A stretch of 64,000 nt of DNA from Streptomyces massasporeus (lineage in GTDB: Bacteria; Actinomycetota; Actinomycetes; Streptomycetales; Streptomycetaceae), in contig NZ_BMSE01000001.1 in assembly GCF_014648995.1 (NCBI RefSeq), forward strand, positions 248,001 through 312,000. Reading direction: 5' to 3'. Shown in pieces: positions 42,161 to 51,177 of this stretch (positions are counted from its first letter, which is position 1; every line of letters starts with the position of its first letter). Position numbers and translations under genes: made by a program. The notes under the pieces are model-generated. The model ran no database searches. It saw only the letters and a program-made list of their open reading frames with translations, and was not told where the DNA came from.

Positions 42161-43013
42161 ACGTCTCCTCGAAGGCGCCCAGCACCTGACGGTCCCGCGT
42201 CCGGTCCAGGACCCCGAACACCACGTGCTCGAAGGCCTGCGCGAACCGGCCGCCGGGCCCCAGCAGCGCCCGGAACGCCTCCGCCACCTGCGCGGGGTCG
42301 TTGCGGAACACCCCGCAGCCCCAGGCCCCCAGGACGAGCCGGCGGTAGCCGTGGGCCGCGGCGGTCTCCAGGACGCGTTCGGACCGGGCCGCGAGGGCCT
42401 GCGGCAGTTCGGCGGCCCGTTCGGGCGCCGTGCGGTGCACCACGCCCGCATTGGGCGCGGGAGAGGTCAGGAAGCCGGCGGTGTACGGCTCGGCCAGCAG
42501 GCCGCCCCGGTCGTCGCGGAAGACGGGCACGGCCGGTGAGTGGATGACACGGTGCGTGTAGAACGGATCGCGGTGGGCCCGGTGGTGGTCGTAGAAGGGG
42601 CGGGCCTCGAGGAGGCAGGTGTACAGCGCGGAAGCCCGGCACAGGGCCTCCTCCTGGGCCTGGGCGCCGTTGAGATAACCGCCGCCGGGGTTTCGGGCCG
42701 AGGCGAAGTTCAGCACGGCCACGTGCCCGCCCAGTCCCACAGGTGCCGCTGGGCGGCGAGGCGCTCCAAGGCCGTGCAGCCGGCGGGCGGCCTCCAGGCT
42801 GCTCTCGCCCGTGACCTCGATCAGCGTCGCCCGTGCCCCCGTCACCCGATCGGCGGGTACCGGCACCGGTTCCGGCCCGTGCAGGCGCGTGCCCTCGCGC
42901 GCCGCCCGCAGTTCCGCCGCGATCGAGACCTCGCGCCCGTCCGGGGCGCGATAGGCGCCGGCCGCGACGATCTGCTCGGTCTGCTGCGCGATGCCGCGCA
43001 GGCGCGCGCTCAC
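42123..43013 (-). CDS. TIGR02452-family protein (microbial PARG-like)
   Basis: 296 residues. The signature NPGGGYLNGAQAQEEALCRA matches the GGG-x-QEE catalytic loop of poly(ADP-ribose) glycohydrolases; Glu in QEE is the catalytic acid. A N-terminal helical region (RLRGIAQQTEQIVAAGAYRA) and the macrodomain-like core (RLVLGAWGCGVFRNDP) follow the bacterial PARG layout. It should remove ADP-ribose chains or related adducts. Its last 38 bases overlap the end of the MazF-like gene on the other strand. Confidence 0.85.
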   Translation of the reverse strand: MSARLRGIAQQTEQIVAAGAYRAPDGREVSIAAELRAAREGTRLHGPEPVPVPADRVTGARATLIEVTGESSLEAARRLHGLGAPRRPAAPVGLGGHVAVLNFASARNPGGGYLNGAQAQEEALCRASALYTCLLEARPFYDHHRAHRDPFYTHRVIHSPAVPVFRDDRGGLLAEPYTAGFLTSPAPNAGVVHRTAPERAAELPQALAARSERVLETAAAHGYRRLVLGAWGCGVFRNDPAQVAEAFRALLGPGGRFAQAFEHVVFGVLDRTRDRQVLGAFEETFSSSRSAPAGGA

Positions 43014-43304
43014 GGCGCGACCCCCGTGCGCGCCGTGACCGCGCGCCGCGCGGCCGTTCTTGTCGTGCTCACGCAGGCATCCTGAGTGATGCCGGATCCC
43101 CGGTGCAACAGAGTTTTCGCCGTGGGAGAACGCCCGGGAAAGTGCCTGGAAACACCGGGTCGGGCCGGATGACCGCCCGGGAACGCCCCGCTTCGCCCCC
43201 TTGTGCCGAGCGGCGTGAGCGTCTTGGGTGGGACAGATGATCCCGGCCCGGGCCGCCGAAGAGCCCGGACCGGTGGCATGGTGGAATCTCAGGAGGATCC
43301 CGAC

Positions 43305-44606
43305 ATGTCCGATTCGGTAAGTGGCTGTACCCGGCCACGCACCTCACTGTCCGAAGCCGAGGTCGAGGCTCTCGTCCGCGGCATCTGCTTCAAGACCGGC
43401 CCGCCACGACGCCTCGGTGTCGAGGTGGAATGGCTCGTGCACGAGTTGCGCGCACCGCAGCTCCCCGTCACACCCGAACGACTCGAAGCGGCCTACGCCG
43501 CGCTGCGGACCGTGCCTCTGAGGTCGGCGCTCACCGTGGAACCCGGCGGCCAGCTGGAGCTGAGCTCGCCCCCCGCCGACTCCCTGACGGAAGTCATCAC
43601 CACCGTCTCCGCCGACCTCGACGCCGTCCGCGCGGTTCTGCGCCAAGGCGGCCTCGCCCTCGTCGGCCTCGGCCAGGACCCCTGGCACGAACCCCGCCGG
43701 TTCCTGCGTCAACCGCGCTACGACGCCATGGAGGCGTGCCTGGACCGCACGGGCCCCGCCGGCCGCGCCATGATGTGCACGTCCGCCTCCGTGCAGGTGT
43801 GCCTGGACGCCGGCCACGAGGAGCCCGGGCCGCTCGGCCTGGTGCGGCGCTGGTGGCTGGCCCACCACATGGGCGCGGTCCTGGTGGCCGCGTTCGCCAA
43901 CTCCCCGCTCGCCGCGCACCAGCCGACCGGCTGGCTGTCCACCCGGCAGCTGACGTGGACCCGGATCGGCGCGGGCCGGGCGGGCGGACCGCGGCTGGAC
44001 ACCGACCCGCGCGGCGCCTGGGCCCGGCACGTGCTGGACTCCCCCGTGATGTGCGTACGGCGGGACGGCGGGCCCTGGGACGTCCCCGAGGGCCTCACCT
44101 TCCGGGACTGGATCCGCACGGGCACGCCCCGGCCGCCCACCCGGGAGGATCTCGACTACCACGTCACGACGCTGTTCCCGCCGGTCAGGCCGCGCGGCCA
44201 TCTCGAACTGCGCATGATCGACGCGCAGCCCGGCGACGACGGCTGGATCGTGCCGCTCGCCGTGACGGCGGCGCTGTTCGACGACCCGGAGGCCACCGAG
44301 ACCGCCTACCGGGCCGTGAAGCCACTGGCCGAGCGGACGCTGGGACTGCCCGCGCCGCACAACCCGCTGTGGCTCGACGCGGCCCGCGGCGGCCTGGCCG
44401 ACGCGGAACTGCGCGAGGTGGCCATCACGTGCTTCACGACCGCGCTGGACGCCCTGCCCCGGCTCGGGGCCGCCCCCGAGGTCATCGAGGCCGTCACGGC
44501 CTATCTGGACCGCTACGTCGTCCTGGGCCGCTGCCCCGCCGACGACCTGCTCGACCGACAGCGCGGCACGGACGGCCGCGCCCACGGGAAGGACTTCCGC
44601 CCATGA
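43305..44606 (+). CDS. egtA: Glutamate-cysteine ligase EgtA
   Basis: 433 residues. It joins glutamate and cysteine to give gamma-glutamylcysteine, the sulfur donor for ergothioneine in actinobacteria. The ATP-grasp-like GCS2 family is seen in RRLGVEVEWLVHE, EPGGQLELSSPP and MMCTSASVQVCLD. AGGAGG at 43291-43296 sets the ATG. It is the first gene of egtABCD and overlaps egtB by ATGA. The 291-base gap upstream is shared with the divergent PARG-like gene and shows no convincing promoter. Confidence 0.95.
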   Translation: MSDSVSGCTRPRTSLSEAEVEALVRGICFKTGPPRRLGVEVEWLVHELRAPQLPVTPERLEAAYAALRTVPLRSALTVEPGGQLELSSPPADSLTEVITTVSADLDAVRAVLRQGGLALVGLGQDPWHEPRRFLRQPRYDAMEACLDRTGPAGRAMMCTSASVQVCLDAGHEEPGPLGLVRRWWLAHHMGAVLVAAFANSPLAAHQPTGWLSTRQLTWTRIGAGRAGGPRLDTDPRGAWARHVLDSPVMCVRRDGGPWDVPEGLTFRDWIRTGTPRPPTREDLDYHVTTLFPPVRPRGHLELRMIDAQPGDDGWIVPLAVTAALFDDPEATETAYRAVKPLAERTLGLPAPHNPLWLDAARGGLADAELREVAITCFTTALDALPRLGAAPEVIEAVTAYLDRYVVLGRCPADDLLDRQRGTDGRAHGKDFRP

Positions 44607-45940
44607 CCGACACCGATCCCGCCGTCGACGCCCAGGCCGTCGACCCCGAGGTCCTCCGTGAGCGGGCGGTCGCCTCACTCGTCGTGGCCCGCGACCGCAC
44701 CACCCTGCTGACGAGTTGCGTGGAGGATCCCGACCTGACCGCGCAGCACTCGCCGCTGATGTCGCCGCTGGTGTGGGACCTCGCGCACATCGGCAACCAG
44801 GAGGAGCAGTGGCTGCTGCGGGCCGTCGCCGGGCACGAGGCGATACGGCCCGAGATAGACGGCCTCTACGACGCCTTCGAGCACCCGCGCGCCGAGCGGC
44901 CGAAGCTGCCCCTGCTGTCGCCCGCCGAGGCCCGCACCTACGCGGCCGACGTCCGCGGAAGGGCACTGGACGTGCTGGAGCGGCACGCGTTCCACGGGAC
45001 GCGGCTGACGGAGGCCGGCTTCGCCTTCGGGATGATCGCGCAGCACGAGCAGCAGCACGACGAGACGATGCTGATCACCCATCAGCTGCGTACGGGCCCA
45101 CCGGCCCTGACGGCACCCGACCCGGAGCCGGCGCCGCTGTCCACGGGCCCGTCCGAAGTCCTCGTCCCGGGCGGCCCGTTCACGATGGGCACCTCCGGCG
45201 AGCCCTGGGCCCTGGACAACGAACGCCCCGCGCACCGGCGCGAGGTCGCGGCCTTCCACATCGACACCACCCCGGTGACCAACGGCGCCTACCGGGCGTT
45301 CATCGAGGACGGCGGCTACGACAACCCGCGGTGGTGGACGGCCGACGGCTGGGCGCACATCCGGAAGCACGGCATCGACGCCCCGCTGTTCTGGCGGCGC
45401 GACGGACAGCAGTTCCTCAGGCGGCGCTTCGGCGTCACCGAGGTCGTCCCGCCGGACGAGCCCGTGCTCCACGTGAGCTGGTACGAGGCGGACGCCTACG
45501 CCCGCTGGGCGGGACGCCGGCTGCCCACGGAGGCCGAGTGGGAGAAGGCAGCCCGGCACGACCCGGCCGGCGACCGCTCGATGCGCTACCCGTGGGGCGA
45601 CGCCGACCCGGGGCCCGAGCACGCCAACCTCGGCCAGCGGCACCTGCGCCCGGCACCCGCCGGGAGCTACCCGGCCGGCGAGTCGCCGCTCGGCGTACGG
45701 CAGCTGATCGGCGACGTGTGGGAGTGGACGGCGAGCGACTTCCTGCCGTACCCGGGGTTCAAGGCGTTCCCGTACAAGGAGTACTCGGAGGTCTTCTTCG
45801 GGCCCGAGTGCAAGGTGCTGCGCGGCGGTTCGTTCGCCGTGGACGCGGTGGCGTGCCGGGGCACGTTCCGCAACTGGGACTACCCGATCCGGCGGCAGAT
45901 CTTCTCCGGGTTCCGCACGGCCCGGTCGGAGGACGTCTGA
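44603..45940 (+). CDS. egtB: Hercynine oxygenase EgtB
   Basis: 445 residues, a non-heme iron sulfoxide synthase that couples gamma-glutamylcysteine to hercynine. The N-terminal DinB-like domain holds the iron ligands in LAHIGNQEEQ and QHEQQHDETM; the C-terminal formylglycine-generating-enzyme-like domain has GGPFTMGT, LPTEAEWEKAARHD and GDVWEWTASDF with RGGSFAV. Length is standard. It is coupled to egtA and egtC. Confidence 0.95.
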   Translation: MTDTDPAVDAQAVDPEVLRERAVASLVVARDRTTLLTSCVEDPDLTAQHSPLMSPLVWDLAHIGNQEEQWLLRAVAGHEAIRPEIDGLYDAFEHPRAERPKLPLLSPAEARTYAADVRGRALDVLERHAFHGTRLTEAGFAFGMIAQHEQQHDETMLITHQLRTGPPALTAPDPEPAPLSTGPSEVLVPGGPFTMGTSGEPWALDNERPAHRREVAAFHIDTTPVTNGAYRAFIEDGGYDNPRWWTADGWAHIRKHGIDAPLFWRRDGQQFLRRRFGVTEVVPPDEPVLHVSWYEADAYARWAGRRLPTEAEWEKAARHDPAGDRSMRYPWGDADPGPEHANLGQRHLRPAPAGSYPAGESPLGVRQLIGDVWEWTASDFLPYPGFKAFPYKEYSEVFFGPECKVLRGGSFAVDAVACRGTFRNWDYPIRRQIFSGFRTARSEDV

Positions 45941-46731
45941 TGTGCCGGCATGTGGCGTACGTGGGACCGGAGGAGGCGCTGGGCCGGATCCTCGTGCAGC
46001 CCCCGCACGGGTTGTACCGGCAGTCGTGGGCGCCCCGGCACCAGCGGTACGGAACGGTCAACGCCGACGGGTTCGGCGTGGGCTGGTACGCCGAGGGCGA
46101 CCCGGTGCCGGCCCGCTACCGACGGGCCGGGCCGATCTGGGCGGACCTGTCGTTCGCCGATCTCGCCCGGGTCGTCCGCTCCCCCGCGCTGCTGGCGGCG
46201 GTGCGGGACGCGACCCTGTCGGGCGCGGACGCGGAGGCCGCGGCGGCCCCGTTCACCGCGGGGACCTGGCTGTTCAGCCACAACGGGGCGGTGAAGGGCT
46301 GGCCCGGTTCGCTGGCCTCGCTGTCCCGGACGCTGCCGCACGAGGACCTGCTGTCGCTGGAGGCCCGCAACGACTCGGCGCTCGTGTGGGCGCTGGTGCT
46401 GGCACGGCTGCGGGGCGGCGACGAGGAGGGCCAGGCGATGGCCGACACCGTCCTGGAGGTCGCCGCGGCGGCCCCCGGTTCGCGGCTCAACCTGCTGCTC
46501 ACCAACGGCGACACCATCACCGCGACCGCCTGGGGCGACGCCCTGTGGTACCTCACCCGGCCCGGCGGCGGCACCGTCGTGGCCTCCGAGCCCTACGACG
46601 ACGATCCGCACTGGCAGGAGGTCCCCGACCGGACCCTGCTCGCGGCGAGCCGCACCGACGTGCTGCTGACGCCGCTGAAGGAGCCGACCGACGCCGCCGT
46701 GCCCGCACCCTTCAAGGAGCCCCGTACGTGA
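45940..46731 (+). CDS. egtC: Gamma-glutamyl-hercynylcysteine sulfoxide hydrolase EgtC
   Basis: 263 residues. It removes glutamate from the EgtB product. The N-terminal nucleophile is Cys2 (MCRHVAYVG) of a class II glutamine amidotransferase-type fold, with NADGFGVGWYAEGD and LFSHNGAVKG completing the site. Its ATG shares one base with the egtB stop (TGATG). Confidence 0.94.
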   Translation: MCRHVAYVGPEEALGRILVQPPHGLYRQSWAPRHQRYGTVNADGFGVGWYAEGDPVPARYRRAGPIWADLSFADLARVVRSPALLAAVRDATLSGADAEAAAAPFTAGTWLFSHNGAVKGWPGSLASLSRTLPHEDLLSLEARNDSALVWALVLARLRGGDEEGQAMADTVLEVAAAAPGSRLNLLLTNGDTITATAWGDALWYLTRPGGGTVVASEPYDDDPHWQEVPDRTLLAASRTDVLLTPLKEPTDAAVPAPFKEPRT

Positions 46732-47690
46732 GCCCGTTCCACCTCACCCGCACCCTGCCCGAGGACACCACGGGCGCCGCGCTGCGCGCCGACGTCCACC
46801 GGGGCCTGACCGGCCGCCCCAAGACCCTGCCGCCGAAGTGGTTCTACGACGCGCACGGCAGCGACCTGTTCGAGAAGATCACGGAACTCCCCGAGTACTA
46901 CCCCACGCGCGCGGAGCGGGGGATCCTCCTGGCGCGCTCCGGCGACATCGCCGCGGCGACCGGGGCGCGCACCCTGGTCGAGCTCGGCTCCGGATCCTCG
47001 GAGAAGACGCGGCATCTGCTCGACGCCCTCACCGACCTGCACACCTACGTCCCGGTCGACGTCAGCGGGAGCGCCCTCACCCAGGCCGGGCAGGCGCTCG
47101 CCGCCGAACGGCCTGGGCTGGACGTGCACGCGCTGATCGCCGACTTCACGGCGGAACTGACCCTGCCGGACACGCCGGGGCCACGGCTGGTGGCGTTCCT
47201 GGGCGGCACGATCGGCAATCTGCTGCCCGCCGAACGCGCCGCGTTCCTCACCTCGGTGCGTGCCCTGCTCACCCCGGGCGACGCCCTGCTGCTGGGCACG
47301 GACCTGGTCAAGGACGAGGAGGTGCTGGTCCGGGCGTACGACGACGCGGCCGGGGTGACGGCCGCGTTCAACAAGAACGTCCTGACCGTGATCAACCGTG
47401 AGCTGGGCGCCGACTTCGAGCCTGACGCGTTCGACCATGTGGCGCTGTGGAACGCGGAACGTGAATGGATCGAGATGCGGCTGCGCTCCCGTAGGGCGCA
47501 GACGGTGAAGGTGCCGGCGCTCGATCTCGCCGTCGACTTCACCGCGGGTGAGGAGATGCGGACCGAGGTGTCGGCGAAGTTCCGGCAGGAGGGCGTGCGC
47601 GCCGAACTGTCCGTGGCGGGGCTGGAGCTGGCCCACTGGTGGACGGACGGCCCGGGCCGGTTCGCGCTGTCGCTGAGCGTGGCGCGCTGA
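46728..47690 (+). CDS. egtD: L-histidine N-alpha-methyltransferase EgtD
   Basis: 320 residues. It trimethylates histidine to hercynine with SAM. Motifs are LPPKWFYDAHGSDLFEKITE, ELGSGSSEKTRHLL and FLGGTIGNLLP. It starts with GTG overlapping the egtC stop. No egtE lyase follows, so the last step must be done by a gene elsewhere, as in other streptomycetes. Confidence 0.95.
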   Translation: MSPFHLTRTLPEDTTGAALRADVHRGLTGRPKTLPPKWFYDAHGSDLFEKITELPEYYPTRAERGILLARSGDIAAATGARTLVELGSGSSEKTRHLLDALTDLHTYVPVDVSGSALTQAGQALAAERPGLDVHALIADFTAELTLPDTPGPRLVAFLGGTIGNLLPAERAAFLTSVRALLTPGDALLLGTDLVKDEEVLVRAYDDAAGVTAAFNKNVLTVINRELGADFEPDAFDHVALWNAEREWIEMRLRSRRAQTVKVPALDLAVDFTAGEEMRTEVSAKFRQEGVRAELSVAGLELAHWWTDGPGRFALSLSVAR

Positions 47691-47707
47691 CATCGGGGAA
47701 CCCGAGG

Positions 47708-47751
47708 GCGGCGGCGACGGCGGGAGACGACGTCTCGCGCTTCGCCGCCGC
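47708..47751. terminator. Inverted repeat after the egt operon
   Basis: Arms GCGGCGGCGA (47708-47717) and TCGCCGCCGC (47742-47751) enclose a second small hairpin GAGAC-gac-GTCTC. It lies 18 bases past the egtD stop. Confidence 0.5.
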
Positions 47752-47818
47752 TTGGGGCACGGTGGAATAACGCGTGACACTCCCGTCACAGGAACGTCAG
47801 GGGAAGAGGAGCAGCGGC

Positions 47819-48034
47819 ATGTCGAACCACACCTACCGGGTCACGGAGATCGTCGGCACCTCACCGGACGGCGTCGACCAGGCCGTCCGCAACGGCATCG
47901 AGCGGGCCTCTCAGACGCTGCACAACCTGGACTGGTTCGAGGTGACGCAGGTGCGCGGCCAGCTCGAGGACGGACAGATCGCCCACTGGCAGGTGGGGCT
48001 CAAGGTCGGCTTCCGTCTCGACGAGTCGGAGTAG
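47819..48034 (+). CDS. Dodecin (flavin-binding)
   Basis: 71 residues, the exact dodecin size. The sequence YRVTEIVGTSPDGVDQAVRN and the Trp in LDWFEVTQVRG, which stacks on flavin, define the family; twelve subunits form a hollow sphere that stores riboflavin or FMN. GGGAAGAGGAG precedes the ATG. It stands alone after the egt operon; any link to redox defence is inferred. Confidence 0.93.
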   Translation: MSNHTYRVTEIVGTSPDGVDQAVRNGIERASQTLHNLDWFEVTQVRGQLEDGQIAHWQVGLKVGFRLDESE

Positions 48035-48037
48035 TCC

Positions 48038-48532
48038 TCAGGTCCGCCCCTCGCGCTCCTGCGCGGCCTTCATCTCGGCGGACCGGGTCACCCAGTCGGC
48101 CCGTACGACGGTGAAGCCCGCGCGCCGGGCGTCCGCGCAGACCAGTTCGTCGTCGTCCACGAGGACGCGGACCTCGCGGGTGCGGGCGAGCCGCCGCAGG
48201 ATCTCCAGCTTGGTGAACCGGGCGGGCCGCCGGTCGGCGTCCCGCCGCATGTACACGCGCCCCTCGGGCAGCCCTTGGGTGGCGAGCCACTCCAGCGTGT
48301 CGCGTCGGCAGCGCTCGGGCCGCCCGGTGAGGTAGACGATCTCGCACTCCTGCGCGCGCTCCCGGACCAGCGCGATGCCCTCCGGGACGGGCGGGTCCTG
48401 CGGCGCCGCCGAGAAGAATCCGTTCCAGTCCTTCGGTGTGCGCTGGAGGAACTCCTGCCGGTGCGTGGTGTCGGCGAGGGTGTTGTCCAGGTCGAACACG
48501 GCCAGCGGGGCCTTGCTGCGGTCGTCACTCAC
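48038..48532 (-). CDS. HAD-superfamily phosphatase (PNKP 3'-phosphatase-like)
   Basis: 164 residues from a GTG. Motif I is VFDLDNTLADTTHR, motif II is VYLTGRPERCR, and motif IV is VLVDDDELVCADA. The small acid-phosphatase-like fold resembles the phosphatase domain of T4-type polynucleotide kinase, but nucleic acid activity is not proven. TAGGCT lies seven bases upstream of the start, so the transcript is probably leaderless. It converges with dodecin (4 bases apart). Confidence 0.85.
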   Translation of the reverse strand: MSDDRSKAPLAVFDLDNTLADTTHRQEFLQRTPKDWNGFFSAAPQDPPVPEGIALVRERAQECEIVYLTGRPERCRRDTLEWLATQGLPEGRVYMRRDADRRPARFTKLEILRRLARTREVRVLVDDDELVCADARRAGFTVVRADWVTRSAEMKAAQEREGRT

Positions 48533-48539
48533 GCCGCAC

Positions 48540-48545
48540 AGCCTA
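48540..48545 (-). promoter_or_regulatory. TAGGCT -10 box of a leaderless gene
   Basis: Minus-strand TAGGCT ends seven bases before the GTG at 48532. Confidence 0.45.
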
Positions 48546-48867
48546 AGCGCATTTGAGACAGCGCGCGTGAACAAGCCATGTAAGCGGGTCAATTCACGTT
48601 CACAGTTGATGGCTCAAGGACAGCACTGACATACTCCGCTCTCAGCCTCGCCGCCACCCGTGGCCGGGGCTCGTCGGGGGTCCCCACAAAGAACCCCGAG
48701 GCCGTCCGCGTGATTCCGGACAGCTGGTTATCCGGATTCACGACCCCCCACAGAGCCCGCACCCCCACCGCGCGTCCGGCACCCCTTCCCCCTGCCCGAA
48801 AACCGGACGCGTCCACTGACCCGACGGGGTCGAGTGCGGGGCACGATGCAGCGAAGAAGGTGCGCCT
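48546..48867. other. Promoter gap of the acetate symporter pair
   Basis: No supported gene; one 75-codon frame on the minus strand has no start site signals. An imperfect inverted repeat GATTCCGGA (48712-48720) with TCCGGATTC (48731-48739) may be an operator for the DUF485/symporter genes downstream. Confidence 0.4.
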
Positions 48868-49314
48868 GTGCCCGAATATTCACCGCGGCGGGAAGACACT
48901 CCCCCATTCCCGCTGCCGCACATCGAACAAACTCCGCCGTCTCGCATATCCGACCATCCCGAATTTCACTCTCTGCGTCGCGCGCAGCGCCGGTTCGGCA
49001 TCCGGGCGACCATCCTGTCCGTCGGTGGATTCCTGCTGTATGTGCTGCTGTCGAGTTTTGTGCCCGCGGTGATGAACCAGCCGCTGTTCGGCCGCCTCAC
49101 GCTCGGACTGACCCTCGGTCTCGGGCAGTTCGTCGTCATGGGCGTGACCGCGTGGTGCTACGTCCGGCACATGCGCACCCGGGTCGATCCGCTCGCCCGC
49201 GGCCTGAGGTCCCGGCTGTACGAGACCGAGAGCCGCCGGGCCCGGGCGGCGGCTCCCGCACAGGGGGCCGGGCAGCCGCTCCGGCACGGGACGAGGGGGT
49301 TCCGCACGTGGTGA
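48868..49314 (+). CDS. DUF485 membrane protein
   Basis: 148 residues from a GTG with GAAGAAGG upstream. Two membrane helices (about residues 46-68 and 80-100) include FGIRATILSVGGFLLYVLLS and FVVMGVTAWCYVRHMRTR, the DUF485 pattern (YjcH). These small proteins are encoded with ActP-type acetate symporters, as here, and may assist or regulate them. The stop overlaps the symporter start by GTGA. Confidence 0.88.
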   Translation: MPEYSPRREDTPPFPLPHIEQTPPSRISDHPEFHSLRRAQRRFGIRATILSVGGFLLYVLLSSFVPAVMNQPLFGRLTLGLTLGLGQFVVMGVTAWCYVRHMRTRVDPLARGLRSRLYETESRRARAAAPAQGAGQPLRHGTRGFRTW

Positions 49315-50903
49315 GCGCCGCCGCCATCGACGACAGCAGCCTGCAGCTGACGTTCGTCCTGTTTCTGACCGTGGTCGTGATCACCCTGTTCATGGCACTG
49401 CTGACGGCTCCTCAGCGCGACGAGATCAGCGAGTTCTACCTCGGCAACCGCGCCATGTCGCCGCTGCGCAACGGCCTCGCCATGTGCGGCGACTACCTGT
49501 CGGCCGCCACCCTGCTGGGCAGCACCGGGCTGGTCGCGCTGACCGGCTACGACGGGCTGATGTATCTCGGCGGCACCACCGTCGCCTGGATGATGGTGCT
49601 GCTGCTGATCGCCGAACCCCTGCACCGTACGGGCAAGTTCACGCTGGGCGACACGGTGGCGCTGCGGCTGCCCCGGCAGCAGCGGCCGGTGCGGGTCGCG
49701 CTGGCGGTCTGCATCCTGGCCATCGCCACGCTGTACCTGGTGGCCCAACTCGTGGGCAGCGTGGCCCTGCTGACGCAGTTCACCGGTGTGCCGAGCGGCA
49801 CCACCCGCACCCTGTGCGTGGTCGTGATCGGCGTCTTCGTGATCCTGTACGCCTCTCTCGGCGGCATGCCCGGCGCGACGGTCATCCAGATCATCAAGGC
49901 CGTGATGCTGGTGGTGGGTGTGCTGTTCACCGCGGGCTGGGTGCTGCACCATTTCGACTGGAACCCCGACCTGCTGCTGGAGCGGGCCTCCGAACGCAGC
50001 GGTTCCGGCCTGAGCTTCCTCCAGCCCGGGTTGCGCTACGGCGGCACCGTCAGCAACAAGCTGGACTTCCTCAGCCTCGAACTGGCCATCGTCCTCGGCC
50101 TCGCCGCACTCCCGCACGTGCTGATGCGGCTGCTCACCCCACGCAACAGCGGCGTCCTGCGCTCTTCGGTGCTGTGGGCCGTCGGCCTGGTCGGCGCGGT
50201 CTGCTTCGGGGCCGGCATCATGGGCCTCGGCGCCACCGCGCTGCTCGGCCGGGACACCATCGAGAGCACCGACCGCACCGGCAACGCCTCCGTGCTGCTG
50301 CTCGCCCACGAATTGGGCGGCAGCGTCCTCACCGCGCTGCTGACCTGTCTGGCGTATCTGACGCTGCTCGCCGTGGCGGTCGGTCTCACCCTGGCCGCGG
50401 CCTCCTCTCTCGCGCACGACCTGTACAGCGAGGTGATCCGCAAGGGCCGGGCGAGCGAGACGGAGGAACTGACCGTCGCCCGGCTGTCCGGGGCCGTCAT
50501 CGGCATCCTCGGCATCCTCCTGGCCCTGATCGCCTGGGGCGCGAACACCGCGACGCTCGCGTTCCTGGCCTTCGCCATCGCGGCTTCGGCGATCCTGCCG
50601 ACGATCATCTACACCCTGTTCTGGCGGCGCTTCAGCGCGAAGGGCGCCCTGCTCAGCCTCTACGGCGGGCTGCTCTGCTCCGTCCTGCTGGCGGCCTTCT
50701 CCCCCGTCGTCTCCTCCGCCCCGGGCTCGTTCTACCCCGAGGTCGACTTCGCCTGGTTCCCGCTCCAGAACCCCGGCATCGTCTCGATCCCCGCGGGCTT
50801 TCTGCTGGGCTGGCTCGGCACGGTGCTGGACAAGGGCCCGGCCGAAGAGCCGGCCGCCCACGAGGAGTTCGAGGTGCGGATGCTGGTGGGAGCCGACGAC
50901 TGA
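49311..50903 (+). CDS. Sodium:solute symporter, ActP/acetate type
   Basis: About 530 residues (a GTG at 49308 would add one). Thirteen hydrophobic helices; the family signature is DEISEFYLGNRAMSPLRNGL, ATLLGSTGLVAL and GGMPGATVIQIIKAVML. With DUF485 upstream it is most likely a monocarboxylate (acetate/pyruvate) cation symporter. Translation is coupled to DUF485. Confidence 0.9.
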   Translation: MSAAAIDDSSLQLTFVLFLTVVVITLFMALLTAPQRDEISEFYLGNRAMSPLRNGLAMCGDYLSAATLLGSTGLVALTGYDGLMYLGGTTVAWMMVLLLIAEPLHRTGKFTLGDTVALRLPRQQRPVRVALAVCILAIATLYLVAQLVGSVALLTQFTGVPSGTTRTLCVVVIGVFVILYASLGGMPGATVIQIIKAVMLVVGVLFTAGWVLHHFDWNPDLLLERASERSGSGLSFLQPGLRYGGTVSNKLDFLSLELAIVLGLAALPHVLMRLLTPRNSGVLRSSVLWAVGLVGAVCFGAGIMGLGATALLGRDTIESTDRTGNASVLLLAHELGGSVLTALLTCLAYLTLLAVAVGLTLAAASSLAHDLYSEVIRKGRASETEELTVARLSGAVIGILGILLALIAWGANTATLAFLAFAIAASAILPTIIYTLFWRRFSAKGALLSLYGGLLCSVLLAAFSPVVSSAPGSFYPEVDFAWFPLQNPGIVSIPAGFLLGWLGTVLDKGPAEEPAAHEEFEVRMLVGADD

Positions 50904-50946
50904 GACACCTTCGAGGGACCGCGGCGGCCGGGCACGGGACGCTCAT

Positions 50947-50967
50947 TGTTAATGGGATCCATTTTCA
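50947..50967 (+). promoter_or_regulatory. Zur-like box upstream of rpmF
   Basis: TGTTAATGG-gat-CCATTTTCA is a 21-bp near-palindrome with TG..AATG and CATT..CA halves, similar to the Zur consensus TGAAAATGATTTTCA and AT-rich against the local G+C. It lies 40 bases before the ribosomal protein start, where a zinc repressor would block transcription. Confidence 0.6.
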
Positions 50968-51006
50968 TGTAGCGTCCTCGGTGCCCGACCACCGAGGAGG
51001 AGTCCC

Positions 51007-51177
51007 ATGGCTGTCCCGAAGCGGAAGATGTCCCGCAGCAACACCCGCCACCGCCGCGCCCAGTGGAAGGCGGCCACCCCGACGCTGGTCCCCGTCACCG
51101 TCGACGGCGTCACCCACCTCGTCCCGCAGAACCTGGTCAGGGCCTACGAGCGCGGCCTGCTACGCCCCGACGGCTGA
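51007..51177 (+). CDS. rpmF: 50S ribosomal protein L32, zinc-ribbon-free form
   Basis: 56 residues beginning [20 protein letters not shown], the L32 signature. It contains no Cys at all, whereas zinc-binding L32 has four, so this is the C-minus paralogue that replaces the zinc form when zinc is scarce. GGAGG lies seven bases before the ATG. The Zur-like box upstream fits that role. Confidence 0.92.
   Translation: MAVPKRKMSRSNTRHRRAQWKAATPTLVPVTVDGVTHLVPQNLVRAYERGLLRPDG

Noticed and set aside
48589..48816. 75-codon minus-strand frame upstream of the symporter pair
   Set aside because: It overlaps the promoter gap, contains an inverted repeat and shows no family resemblance.
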